Source: Kuschelorhynchus macadamiae (Eukaryota; Arthropoda; Insecta; Coleoptera; Curculionidae). Taken from it: a stretch of DNA of 64,000 nt. The notes beneath the pieces were generated by a model that made no database searches, was not told where the DNA came from, and worked only from the letters and a program-made list of their open reading frames with translations. How positions within the stretch are numbered: position 1 is the stretch's first letter; every line of letters starts with the position of its first letter. The stretch spans positions 2,133,501-2,197,500 of the forward strand of contig JAUTXW010000537.1 in NCBI GenBank assembly GCA_030620095.1, given 5' to 3'. A program made the position numbers and the translations under genes. Shown here piece by piece: positions 1 to 10,146 of this stretch.

Positions 1-735
1 CATTCATGAATAAGATAACAACAAAGGCCCGAGTATAGAACCCTTGCAGTACACCCAAGTCGCTCCGTCCAACATAGGAATTATTACTTTGAATCATGAC
101 AATTTGTTTTCTATTATCTTAGTAAGATGTTTGTTGTGCAAGACTCCACGCACACCGACAGCATATAATTTATCAAGAAGCATTTTGTGATCAATTGTAT
201 CAAAGAACGGCTTAAATCATAAAAAAGTCCAATCGCATGCTCTCCACCATTGAGTGCATCATAAATGATCTCAAGACAGTCAAGAATAGCGGTATGGGTG
301 GACTTCCTCTGAAAAAAGCCAACCTGATGCTTGTTTATTATTTTATTAATTTCCAAATATTTTGTTAACCTTACTAAGAAATGAAGTTCGAATATCTTAG
401 ATATTTGACTCTGTATATAAATTGATCTATAATTTACCATGTCTTTATTTGATATTTTGCTTTTAAATATAGGTACACATTTAGATATTTTAATTGGCTC
501 TGGAAATTCACCACGTTGAAATAATTTATTAATTAGGTATGAAATGGGATAACAAATTAGTTCTTGTACTGTCCTTAATGCATTTCCTTGGATTTCAACA
601 ACCCCTACTTTCGGATTACGTTTTGTCTTGCTGAATAAATTTCTGACTTCCCAGACAGACACTTGAACTAGTACTGCTCACCCTGGTTGGTTGCATAACA
701 TGTGGATACATGTAATACTGCAAGAAAAGATTCAA
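1..735 (-). pseudogene. LINE ORF2 fragment (reverse transcriptase), cut by the window edge
   Basis: Seen: the open stretch 114-662 translates to RT finger and palm blocks, including YRSIYIQSQISKIFE (a decayed NYRPISxxxxxSKIFE block), HQVGFFQRKSTHTAI and GLFYDLSR. Bases 1-60 in another frame read LGVLQG, the GVPQGS block with Pro changed to Leu. At about 670-735 the reading HVMQPTRVSSTSSS matches the end of an AP-endonuclease domain (PTRVTxTSS), so the tether between endonuclease and RT has been deleted. Family knowledge: these blocks belong to APE-type non-LTR retrotransposons (jockey superfamily). It is a dead copy; the 3' half lies outside the window. Confidence 0.85.
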
Positions 736-1089
736 TAGATCATTTTTATCTTTACTATTTTCCAAAAGTTATATATTCAGTAATTCATATATTACGGCCA
801 CAATTTACAAAATCTTGCCCAGGTCAGAATCAAAAAATAAAAAGTAAAAAATTTAACACTAATAAAAACATTAAAATGTAACTATCAATATGTAAACGTC
901 ATACATGCTAAACAAATATAATATAAGTAAAATTAATTGCGGTAAAAACGTCTATATATAACAAATATACTAAAAATATGACATTACAAATTTAATTAAG
1001 AACATGGGTCTCGACTAACACTAACGATTAACAAAGGTGCTTACAGTTCTCAGCAGAAAGATCACAGAAAGAAGAGAAGAAATGTTTTA

Positions 1090-3830
1090 TCAGAAATTAA
1101 ACTGTAGATATTCTTGTATGCTGTAAAAACTGTTTTGAATAAGTAACTCCTTTACCCTGCATTTAAAACAATTTTCAGGTAGTTTGCGAATGTAGTCGGG
1201 TAAAATGTTAAAGCACTTTGGTCGAAAGTAATTGGAAGATATTTGTGACCTATCTAGCCTATGATAATCTATTCTTAGATCACCCTGTCTGATCGGATAA
1301 TGATGGAAATCTTATCAATAGAGAAGGCTTTCATAAATATATCTACAGGGTATCGTCATTATTGCTAGTTGTTTAAAAACGTGTCTGACATCCTCTCTAT
1401 AACCTAGACCAGCAATAGTTCTTATGGCTCTTCTTTGCAAAGCAAATATTCTTTGCGCATGTGTTGAGTGACCCCAGCTCAAGATAGCATAGCAGCCCAC
1501 TGATTGAAAAATCCCATGAAAAGTCTGAAGGAGGCAGTGCCCAGGCAAAACTTTTTTAAGATTTTTTAACAAAAAGATGCTTCTGGTGAGACGACCAGCA
1601 GTGTGCTCAATATGTTTATCGAACCTCAGTGTGGGGTCCAGATATACACCCAAAAACCGTACTTCATCTACATCCTCACACTGAATCTCTCTTAAACCAA
1701 AAAGCATACTCTCCGTCTTGTTATTATTCATAGCCTGCCTGTTGGCACTAAACCAATCTCTCAAATCCGCGATTCTTGCCCTCATACGATCACTCAGACT
1801 CTCCATGCAGACATCTGACTCAGCAATTGATGTGTCGTCAGCAAACAGCAACACCTTTGAAGTCGGGACAGAATTATTAATGTCGTTGATGTAGACAAGG
1901 AAAAGCAGTGGACCCAGGACAGAACCCTGGGGCACTCCATATCCTAGCTCAGTCTCATTAGACTGCTTATTTGCATACTCTGTTATCTGTCTGCGACCTC
2001 TCAGATAGCCACCAAGTATACGCAAGCCAGCCTCGTCAACTCCACAAGCCATCAATTTGTCCCTCAAAATATCGTGGGAAACACAATCGAATGCCTTCAA
2101 AAGGTCACAGCATGTAGCGCTTACATAGCGACCCCCCTCAAAAGCCTCTGCGATGTATTCCAGCAACTCCAGTATTGCTAATGTTGTTGATCTACCAGCT
2201 CTAAAACCAAACTGGCTTGCAGAGAAGAGAGCAGCCGACTCAAAGTACTGACACAACTGAGACTTTAACAAACCCTCAAAGACCCTTGATAAAACCGGTA
2301 CAAGCGAGATTGGACGGTAATTGCCCACATCTTCTCTGTCTCCCTTTTTAAAGACAGGAACAACCCTGGATTTTTTAAGTGAGGAAGGGAAAAAACCCGC
2401 CACTATACACATGTTTATCAGCTTGGTAAGCGGAACTATGAGAAGGTCTTTCAAGGATTTCAGCATTGGCACAGTAATGTTATATATATCCTTGCTGTTT
2501 TTGTTTTTCAAAGCATTAATTGCATCTCTCACCTGAATGTAGCTTACCTCACTAAAATGGAAAAGATCACCTGGTTCAACTCTAGGCTTGTTCAAATAAT
2601 CTGCATGGCTTCGGTTAGGGGGATCAATGGTTTTCAAAGTTTCCTCAGCTATGCTTGCAAAAAAGACATTAAAATCATCAGTAGACAACCCAATATGCTC
2701 ATTACTTACACTACTGCCACCCCTATGTTCATTAACCAATCTCCAGGAGGCCCTGACAACATTGGATGAGTTCATGATATAATTGGCATATGCCGCTTTT
2801 TTTTATTATGTAAGCTTATTTTGTAAGTTTTTCTGTAATTATGTATATGTGCTTGAAGATTGCTGGATGGCCTATTTCTGTGTATTTCTAAAAGTAAGTT
2901 AAGAGTTTCACGCATTTGATTTATTTATTTAATTAACGGACATGCCATTTACAATTTAACAATTTACACTTCAAATGACTTACTTCTAATAAAATTAGTT
3001 AAAAATGTATACAAAATAGAAAATTTTGCTTGCAACATTAAATTAATTAATCTAAGTTATTTTTATTATTTTTTTTTAAAGCTATGTTAAATTCGACAAT
3101 TAATACTAACAACACATATAAATATATATTTAATTTTGTAGTGGCGGCTCACATCACATTTAAAATACAAAAATTATATATAATCACAATTTGATCATAG
3201 TACACTTATTGGCCAGTTAATTATCACTGAGTGGTGAGACCTCGACATGTTTCTTTTTTATGTAAGCTATTATCATACCATTTAACAATAGTTCTATTAG
3301 GGTGGCCAATTCTTTTACATTTAAGAGGGAAAAAAAGTTCAATTCCTGCTTTCAGGACCCCCATGAATCTATCGAACTTACTATCCAGACACGACCCAGT
3401 CTCATCAATAAAATCCCAACTCTGCAGATCCAAGTAGGCATACATATCTCTCATACCATCGTTTGTGATTGGCCTATATACCTGGGGTTCGCGAACCAAG
3501 GTCACTCGACACAGCTCAACAGTGATATCAATGGCCAAGTGATCTGACAGAAGTGGTTCAAAGACGCTCACATTATAATTTAAACTATTTTCAAAATTAA
3601 TAAATATATTATCAATACAGTTAACTTGATTTGTGTTCTGAAAAATTGTCTGAGCAAAATTCGAGCTATTCATGAGATCAATAAATTCAATTTTTCTACC
3701 TGAATTGCTATTAAAAATGATGTTAAAGTCACCTGTTATAATATTTCTGTATTCCCATCCCCACATATTATGTAATCGTCAGTATTATTATAAAATTTAT
3801 ACGAAAATATACTAAGCTGATTTAAAAATT
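1090..3830 (-). pseudogene. LINE ORF2 (endonuclease-RT), nearly complete RT, interrupted once
   Basis: Seen: 1315-2775 is one open stretch of 486 codons with all RT blocks: NYRPISLVPVLSRVFE, QFGFRAGRSTTLAI, DLLKAFDCVSH, GVPQGSVLGPLLFLVYIND and the catalytic FADDTSIAE, then the thumb block RFLGVYLDP. A frame change near 1310 leads to a C-terminal tail reading NILPDYIRKLPE and SFYSIQEYL, with stop at 1090. Upstream of 2775 a frameshift in a poly-A run continues the tether to about 2910. The endonuclease C-terminus lies at 3254-3830 with GDFNI and the catalytic SDH. The gap 2910-3248 is an insertion (separate entry). Inference: a jockey-superfamily LINE, the least decayed RT of the window, inactive because of the insertion and at least two frameshifts. 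Confidence 0.9.
2910..3248 (-). mobile_element. 5'-truncated LINE 3' end inserted in the LINE ORF2 at 1090-3830
   Basis: Seen: coding sense on the minus strand stops at KKET (3249-3260) and resumes at RETLNLLLEIHRNR (2909 downwards), so about 340 bases interrupt the ORF. The 5-mer GTTTC flanks it at 2905-2909 and 3249-3253. On the minus strand it ends in an AAATAAATAAATC tail preceded by TGTAAATGGCATGTCCGTTA. This resembles the 3' end of the plus-strand LINE at 44.75-44.81 kb, TGTAAATGGACATTGTCTGT plus (AAAT)n. Inference: a short 5'-truncated copy of that LINE family. Confidence 0.75.
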
Positions 3831-3834
3831 CTTA

Positions 3835-4540
3835 GAGTTCGATAAACAGAGATAACATACAATTTATTCTCGTTCAACACACTAACACAGACTTCAAACA
3901 TTTTTCGGTACATGTTTTATATTCTACTGGTCTAACTTCTATGCCACTGCGCACATATATACTTCATGGGCAAAGCTTACTGAATATAATATATAAGTTC
4001 CTTCACTCCAAGTCGGAACTTTGTCGAACGGGCTAGACAAGCCTGCCGACTGGGACAAAGCCCGTGCCGCCTTGAACAAAAAACTTCCAGAGGAGATTAT
4101 TGTAATAAAATAAAAAATGTAATCGTTTTCTCCTCAGTTGCATATTGCAGGGGAGGCGACGTTAGGCGGTGTTCGATTGTAAAATAATAATAGTAATAAA
4201 GTTTAATACTTATTACTAGTATCCGGCAGTCATTAATTTAAATAAAAATTTAAGGAAATTAATTTGATTTTTAAAAAATCCGTTCTATGGACGTGACTAT
4301 TCGTACGAGATGGAGAAAAGAAAAATATCACAGAAAAGCATCACCATTTTTTACATTGTCTGATTTATAAATGGTATAATATTATATGTTTATAACAAGC
4401 ATTGCCATGTCATAATGCAATAGCCGGGATTTTTCTAATGTTTACGAAAGGTACTTTCTGGTGTCCGAATATGTAAATGTTTCCCTTCCTGGAAATTAAG
4501 CCGGTAATACAAAAGGATGTTCCTTTTTGTTTTAAGTTTT
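3835..4540. other. Gap with one unexplained coding-like patch (3997-4113, plus)
   Basis: Mostly AT-rich sequence without a recognisable gene. Exception: 3997-4113 on the plus strand is open for 38 codons before TAA, is GC-richer than its surroundings and reads like a real C-terminus (LDKPADWDKARAALNKK, then LPEEIIVIK and stop). I do not recognise the protein. It could be a terminal exon or a processed fragment. Confidence 0.3.
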
Positions 4541-5116
4541 TTTATTGGTAAACTATACAAGTTATTTATTTTAGAATCTGTCTGTCTGGTCCATAAAAAG
4601 TATAATAATGAATTGTTTGTGTCTAATCACTATAACATGCGCCATTGTCTTACACTACGTTTGCCGATTCCTAAGTACGAATACATTAAAAAAATCATTT
4701 TTCTATAGTGGCAAAAAAATGTTTAACCACTTAGCCTTAAGTATAAGGAGGTTTGGTAATGAGAAGGCTTTCAGAAAGAAAACTAAAAATCTCCTAGTGA
4801 AAAAGTCATATTATACCTTAAATGAATTTTATTCTGACAATTTAATGTAGCTCTCTTTTCTGTATTTGTAGTAGTATTAATTTGACATTTATTGTGTCTG
4901 TTTTTGTATGTGTTAAGTTTTTTACAAGCAATTTAATGTAATACCTTTTGAAATTGTTATATTTTTTGTTTTATTTATTTAAAATTGAAAATGACTCTAG
5001 TTTAATGACATAATTATTGTAGTCCTAGTTAGTTAATTTTAGTTATATTACTCACAAGGCTTTGTCAACAATTGCAAAATTTATGACAATAAAGCTACTT
5101 TGACTTTGACTTTGAT
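4540..5116 (+). mobile_element. LINE 3' end: ORF2 C-terminal domain and 3' UTR
   Basis: Seen: 4566-4850 encodes, over two frames, the C-terminal module of LINE ORF2: CLTLRLPIPK, then KKMFNHLALSIRRF and SYYTLNEFYSDNLM with stop at 4848-4850. A 265-base 3' UTR follows. It ends in TTATGACAATAAAGC and short TTTGACT repeats near 5090-5116. The same CTD order and the same GACAATAAAGC tail occur in the plus-strand LINE ending at 17541. Family knowledge: such short repeats replace poly-A at the 3' end of some insect LINEs. 5'-truncated and not functional. Confidence 0.8.
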
Positions 5117-5172
5117 ATCTCATTTGTTTTTATTGGATCTTTTATTGAGGATCCACTATTTTTAGTGGCATC

Positions 5173-5400
5173 TTATTGGGAAAAAACTTTCGACACTATT
5201 GCACCAGCTGGCCAAACCTCACGCTGACATGTATGTTTTAGACTTTGATGGTTTATAGTAACCTTCATGGAAGAATAGAGGCCCGATCTTCTTGAGTTAT
5301 GTTTTTCTATTGTAACTTCAGGGAGTTTTTCAATTAAAAAATCCTTCAGGTTATCTGCCGACGTATTTGGTTGTAGTTGCGTTACATGTACTGAAACCAT
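5173..5400 (-). pseudogene. LINE ORF1 C-terminal fragment
   Basis: Seen: a 75-codon stretch with VSVHVTQLQPNTSADNLKDF near the start, a central SSMKVTI block and a terminal EVWPAGAIVSKVF. A second ORF1 fragment at 12943-13170 has the same layout (FVSGFTPDTSARLIEEYL, SSYKIGV, DVWPEG) and lies directly upstream of an endonuclease, which identifies both as ORF1 C-termini. Family knowledge: this small RNA-binding-like module with a conserved VWP sits at the end of jockey-type ORF1. No ORF2 follows here. Confidence 0.7.
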
Positions 5401-5516
5401 CTTTTGAACAGTTTGAATTGTATTAGTGCTTTTATTACCACCGCCGACGTACCTCCAAAAATTTAATTTGTATCACAGCATTCTTAATGGCTGTATATCA
5501 CTAGGAATAAAAATGA

Positions 5517-6537
5517 CTTAGATTTACCTTTTTGTCGAACATCACTGTCTCAGAAATCTCCAGAGTATATGGGTATCAAGTGTCTTAATAAGTTTAAGAC
5601 GCTCATGCGAGACCAAAGTAATAACAAGTCCCTGAAAAATCGACTAAAAGACTTCTTAATTGAGAATGTATTTTTACAAATACAAATACAAATAATTTAT
5701 TCATGTTATATACATATATGAATGTTTACACACGTCAGTCAATAAGTAATTGATTATATCTAAAGAAAAAAAAAACTAGTCTAGAATGATATAAAATAAA
5801 TAGTATTAATTTAATTTTTTTTTTTTGACTACGTAAAATTTTTAATATAAAACTTAACTAAATAATAACACGAATATTAAAAACAATATATGAGACATTA
5901 CAAAGGACATTAACAATAATATATAAAATATTAAGCTTATCAACCGTCAATATTAAAATTCATTGTAAATGTGGCAATATAAGAACACTACAACAGATTA
6001 AAATCACAATTGAGGTATTCCTCCAATGCATAAAAAGCCTGCCCTATGAGAAACGTCGTCTTTTAAACATAGTGAGTGGCAAACTTCTGACCCTTCTTTA
6101 TTCAGTGGATGAATTTTTAGAGCACTATGGGAAACTTATTTATAAAACTTTGTTATGACTTTGTGTAATGTAAATTGTACTTATTGTATTATATTTGATA
6201 GTGTTTGAGTTGGTTTGTCTAGCCTAATAGCTTCCAATGGTGAATGTAATCTACTTGTTTTTAAATTTTAAATCTATTAAAGCTCTCAAGTCGTGTTTGC
6301 GAATATGCGTTTCTTGTTTGTTAATTTTTGTGCTTGCACCTTTGTCTATTTTCACAGTGAAGACATCAGTACAACTTTTTTTTTGCCTTGTATTAGTTTT
6401 AAGTTATCCTAAAAACTTGACTGCAACTGTTAGCTATAACTATTTTAATATTTCTTTTCAATTGACTAGCCTAATAAGTTTGTACTTCTTGTAAAAGTTT
6501 CTGTGGTGAGTAAAATATATTTGAATTGAACTAAATA
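5517..6537 (+). pseudogene. LINE ORF2 C-terminus and 3' UTR, split by a minus-strand insertion
   Basis: Seen: 5517-5675 reads SPEYMGIKCLNKF and then LKNRLKDFLIEN, the ORF2 CTD. The expected continuation FYSVDEFLEHYGKLIYKTLL with stop appears only at about 6100-6158, after an inserted segment. A 3' UTR continues to about 6537 and ends in TATTTGAATTGAA, similar to other plus-strand LINE tails here. The 85-codon ORF at 6237-6494 lies inside this UTR and has no family sense. Confidence 0.65.
5676..6100 (-). mobile_element. 5'-truncated LINE 3' end inserted in the plus-strand LINE tail
   Basis: Seen on the minus strand: the last ORF2 codons (FYALEEYLNCDFNLL and stop, about 5983-6038), a 3' UTR of about 300 bases, and a TTTGTA repeat tail at 5676-5700. 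FYALEEYL is equivalent to FYSIQEYL at 1100 and FYSVDEFL at 6100, so this is the same kind of CTD. The target duplication could not be resolved; the upper boundary is approximate. Confidence 0.65.
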
Positions 6538-6860
6538 TTCAATTTATGTAAATTAAGAACAGGGTTGGCCCTAAAATTGAACCTTTGTGGCACAACACAG
6601 TGATTCAACTCTTCCTGACTTAGTGCATTGTTCACTGACACAGACTCCTTATGTCCATATTCCCAAGCAATATTGAGTGGTCAACCATAACAAGTGCCTT
6701 TCGTAAGTCCAGCGACATAAGAGCATATATAAAGCCATGGTCAATTTTAACTTGTAACTATCTCTGTGGCACTGAACTTACAAAAGCTATACTAGCTGAT
6801 TCCAAGAAAGTTAATTGCCTGGTACATGTCCTCTTTGAAAGGAGAGATTGATAAGTGAGG
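6530..6860 (-). pseudogene. LINE RT palm remnant
   Basis: Seen on the minus strand: 6650-6720 reads MSLDLRKALVMVDHSILL, the palm-A block (FLDLSKAFDTVDHxILL) without its first Asp pair intact. At 6535-6620, over shifted frames, the GVPQGSILGPxLFLIYIN block is recognisable (gttcaattttagggccaac). Heavily decayed, no usable ORF. Confidence 0.6.
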
Positions 6861-7050
6861 ACTAAATACAAAGTGTGAACAGTTTTATATGTCAGCCCTC
6901 ACAGGGAGAATTGGTCTTTTGGAACATTTAATGTAAGGCATGCTATTTTATTATATTTTCACTTTAAATTTGACCTTTAACTACATGTGACAATTCTGAT
7001 ACATGTGAACATCTCTATGGAAATAAACGATTTGATTTGATGTCATTTGT
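6861..7050 (+). other. Possible LINE 3' tail
   Basis: The stretch ends in GGAAATAAACGATTTGATTTGATG at about 7018-7042, an AATAAA-type signal followed by TTTGATT repeats. This is like the other plus-strand LINE tails of the window. No coding sense upstream. Confidence 0.35.
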
Positions 7051-7199
7051 TTAACGGGAATATGGCTGACAGATCGGGTTGAGGACTCGGAGCTGTTTAG
7101 TAAAGAATATTTAAAGTTTCTTTGATTAACTTTGACCATCTAATCAATCATAATGTTACACCTGAGATTGATCTCATTTGTTGTAAGGTATGTTTGAAT

Positions 7200-7870
7200 A
7201 ATTTTGGTATGAATCAAAGATTGAAAACAAAATACCAGCTGAATAAGATATTTAAAAAATCAGCCTAAAAAAACTACTTATTAGATTGATATCAAATTTT
7301 GTGCAAAATTAGGTATGATATAGAGATGAATAGGTAAAATTATGGTACGAATTCAATATGGCGGCCAAATAAAATGTAATCTTGAAAAAAATTCCCAGAT
7401 ATTATGTATCTTCAGATTTTACCGTCACTAGATCCTGGATGCCAAAAACAATATCTTCTCAATTTCCATCGATTTGTCTGTTTGTCGTCTATCAGTTCGC
7501 AGCCTAGCTAAAAAACTACTAAACTGATTGAACTCAAATTTTGGTCAAGAATTAAGAGTCATATGGAGATAACAATTTGATAAAAATTCAATGTGTTGGT
7601 AGAAAATGGTGGCCTGGTGAAACATTAAAAGACTATTACTTAAAAACTAATTATCCATGTTTACATCAAATTTTACAGAAAAATCAAGTATTATATGTAA
7701 ATGAACTGGCGGGCTAATAAAATATTTAAAAAAATCAGCCTGAAAAACTACTTATTAGATTATAATTTCAAATTTTGTACAAGCATTAAGTGTAATATAG
7801 AGATAAACTAGTAAATCTTATTCAACAAACTGTGCACAAAAATTAAATGTGATACAGAGATGTTTCAAAA
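7200..7870 (+). repeat. Dispersed non-coding repeat R1, copy 1 (two overlapping units)
   Basis: Seen: two units share ATCAGCCTRAAAAAACTACT and CAAATTTTGTRCAA (7255-7305 and 7725-7780). Between them lies ATGGCGGCCAAATAAAATG (7359) and a CTGTTTGTCGTCTATCAG stretch. The same blocks recur at 18.3, 37.5, 52.6 (partial) and 57.3 kb. No ORF and no clear termini were found. Confidence 0.7.
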
Positions 7871-8601
7871 GACCGTATGTGTTACAGTCTGTGCGGAACT
7901 AAATTGGGTCGCTTTTCACTATTCTTAATAAAACTAAAGATTTATAAAGAGGAAGGCCCGGGTAAAGGAAATTTACTGATTTTTTAGGTTCATACTTTTT
8001 TTGTTACTTTTTAATAATATTTTTTTCCTTGATTTGCAGATTATCTCTTACAATAAATGTAAATGTTAGCTTAGGGTTGCCATCTCTTCAGATTTTACCG
8101 GGAGTTTCCTGGTTTTTTTTCCGTCTGGGCTCCAGTTTTAACATCAATATCTCTGGGGTAACGGTCATTAGAAGAAAATTAAACTAATTTCAGAAATTTT
8201 TTATTAATTTTGGCAACGTAACTAAATGAAACAGTAGACTTAATCACATTTAGTTGATAGTGAGGTTTTTGTCGTTGAGTGAGAGATAAAGGATCGCACA
8301 CTTCCGTTTATCATCACTGGGTTTCTAATTTGTTTCAGCGTGAATTGTTGCCTCTCGAGTATCTTTACATCGATCGCAGTACAACTGTTTTTTTTAGCTG
8401 GTGGTAAATATATCGGCAAAACTCTTTTAAAAGGCGACAGCTCTAGTTAAGCTACCATTGGATTAAGTGTAACAATATATATACCCAAAGTTTTAATGCA
8501 CCTTGTAATAGAATCATTATTTTGTTAAATCTGCGCCGATATTGAAAATTAACATATCTATTAATAAAAAGACGATTAATATTATTATTATGATTTTTTA
8601 G

Positions 8602-8836
8602 GCACTATGTTGTTGTTGGCCCCGAAAATACGCCATATGAAGGAGGTTATTACCATGGGAAGTTAGTATTTCCTGGAGATTTCCCATTTAAGCCCCCTGC
8701 AATATATATGTTAACTCCAAATGGGCGCTTTCGCACAAATAGAAAGCTTTGTTTAAGCATTTCAGACTTCCATCCAGATACTTGGAATCCTGCTTGGAGT
8801 GTATCAACTATTCTTACAGGTCTTTTAAGTTTTATG
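8602..8836 (+). CDS. Ube2j2: Ube2j2 internal exon: UBC core with catalytic Cys
   Basis: Role (family): E2 ubiquitin-conjugating enzyme anchored in the ER membrane by a C-terminal helix, working in ER-associated degradation. Seen: a 235-base exon between a TTTTTAG acceptor and a GTGAGC donor. It begins with the last base of a Trp codon and encodes 78 residues: HYVVVGPENTPYEGGYYHGK, FPFKPPAIYMLTPNGRF, the active-site segment KLCLSISDFHPDTWNPAW (catalytic Cys), and STILTGLLSFM. These match the UBE2J2 core nearly residue for residue, including the TPNGRF and DFHP blocks that set J-type E2s apart from the standard HPN class. The 5' exons (start Met, helix 1) were not found in the window, so they lie upstream or are too short to spot. 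No inactivating change is visible. Confidence 0.95.
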
Positions 8837-9699
8837 GTGAGCATAATTAAATATTTCCTATTGGAAAAATTTAAATATTCGAAATTTGTTTGAAATACGA
8901 ATTAAATTAAATGTTTGCCTTTTCTTTATCTTTGTAATATCTCACACTTTATTGAGTTTATTCTAAACTTAAAATAAACTGGAAATTCTAGTGTTAAAAG
9001 TCACAGTGAAACCCACCTATTTTTAAAAGGATGTTGGTATTTGTTATCAATGAAAAAGCCATTTTCAGTTCAATGCTTTTTGGTTTTAGATTTTACACTT
9101 TACTTAAATATTTAGCAGTATTTGTAGGAAAACTGCTGATGAGTACAGGCACATTCTGTATTATTATACCTAAGCAATACACATCAATATAACATGTTTA
9201 AAATAAGGTGGTAATCATTTTTGACTCTATAATGCTTTTATAATACACGCTAAGAAACTGGACTTACCACTCTTTGTCACCAATCACCCACCTCTCAACC
9301 ATGGGAATTGATTTTAATCTCACTTCAAATTACACTTCTAGTTGCTTTTTCTTGAAGTTTGCAGTTTTAAAGATACGGATAATGAATTGTATAGACGCGA
9401 GCTTGCGATTAACATTTGTTAGTACTTTTACTGAACTATTTTTTCTTATTTTTTTCTCTTTCTCTAAAAATTAAACAATACAGAAAATTTTCTCTCCATT
9501 ACATCTTTGGGGTTATTGTACAATTGGTCCTTCCAACTGGACATTTCTTTTTTTTTTTTTGAAAATTTGTTGTTTTTGTAAATTGTAATATATTTAGGAA
9601 AAACCAGAACTTTTCTGTTGCTCTTGTAGCCAATACACATACATAATTTTATTTAAATATAATGGTGTACCATTCATTAATGGTATTTTTTTTAGTAAT
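8837..9699 (+). other. Start of the 11.4 kb Ube2j2 intron
   Basis: Donor GTGAGC at 8837. No gene is recognised before the LINE that begins at about 9700. A stretch at about 9395-9520 (CGATTAACATTTGTTAGTAC, then a T-rich run, then AATACAG and TTTCTCTCCATTACATCT) reappears in altered form at 19180-19315, near the other end of the same intron. Confidence 0.6.
9395..9520 (+). repeat. Intronic direct repeat, copy 1 (partner 19180-19315)
   Basis: Shared order of blocks: CGATTAACATTTG-TAGTACT, a tract of T with short C blocks (TTTTTCTC, TTTCT), AATTAAA, AATACAG, and TCTTTCTCC or TTTCTCTCC followed by TTACATCT or TTATATCT. The two lie about 9.8 kb apart in the same intron, flanking both inserted LINEs. 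The element type is unknown. Confidence 0.45.
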
Positions 9700-10146
9700 T
9701 TTGTAATTATTGATGATGCACATACAAATAGTATTGTCACATGTCATAAAAGTACAAAATAAAGTGTTACAAATTAAAAAGTCTAATACATTTAATATAT
9801 GAATCACTAAAAATAAAATACATTACATACAGAAAAAAATATTAAAATACAAACACAGATATGTAGATATTACATAATTTTGCATTTTCTAGGGTCAGGC
9901 TTGGGCCTCTACTACTATATTCACTTATTTCATATAATTTAGATATATTTATTAAAAAATGTACCAAATATTGTCACAGTTATGCAAATCAAAAAGTTAG
10001 TCCAATACGTATAAAATCACTAAAAGTAGAGATATTGATGATGTACATACAATAATATTTCCACAGGTCAAAAAACTGTTTAAAACAAATAAAAAATTTA
10101 AACTATAGAACAAATCTATTACCAGGGGTAAATAATGATAGAAAAT

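Noticed and set aside
2321..2769. Plus-strand ORFs over the LINE at 1090-3830
   Set aside because: Antisense shadows of the RT frame on the minus strand, which carries all the conserved blocks.
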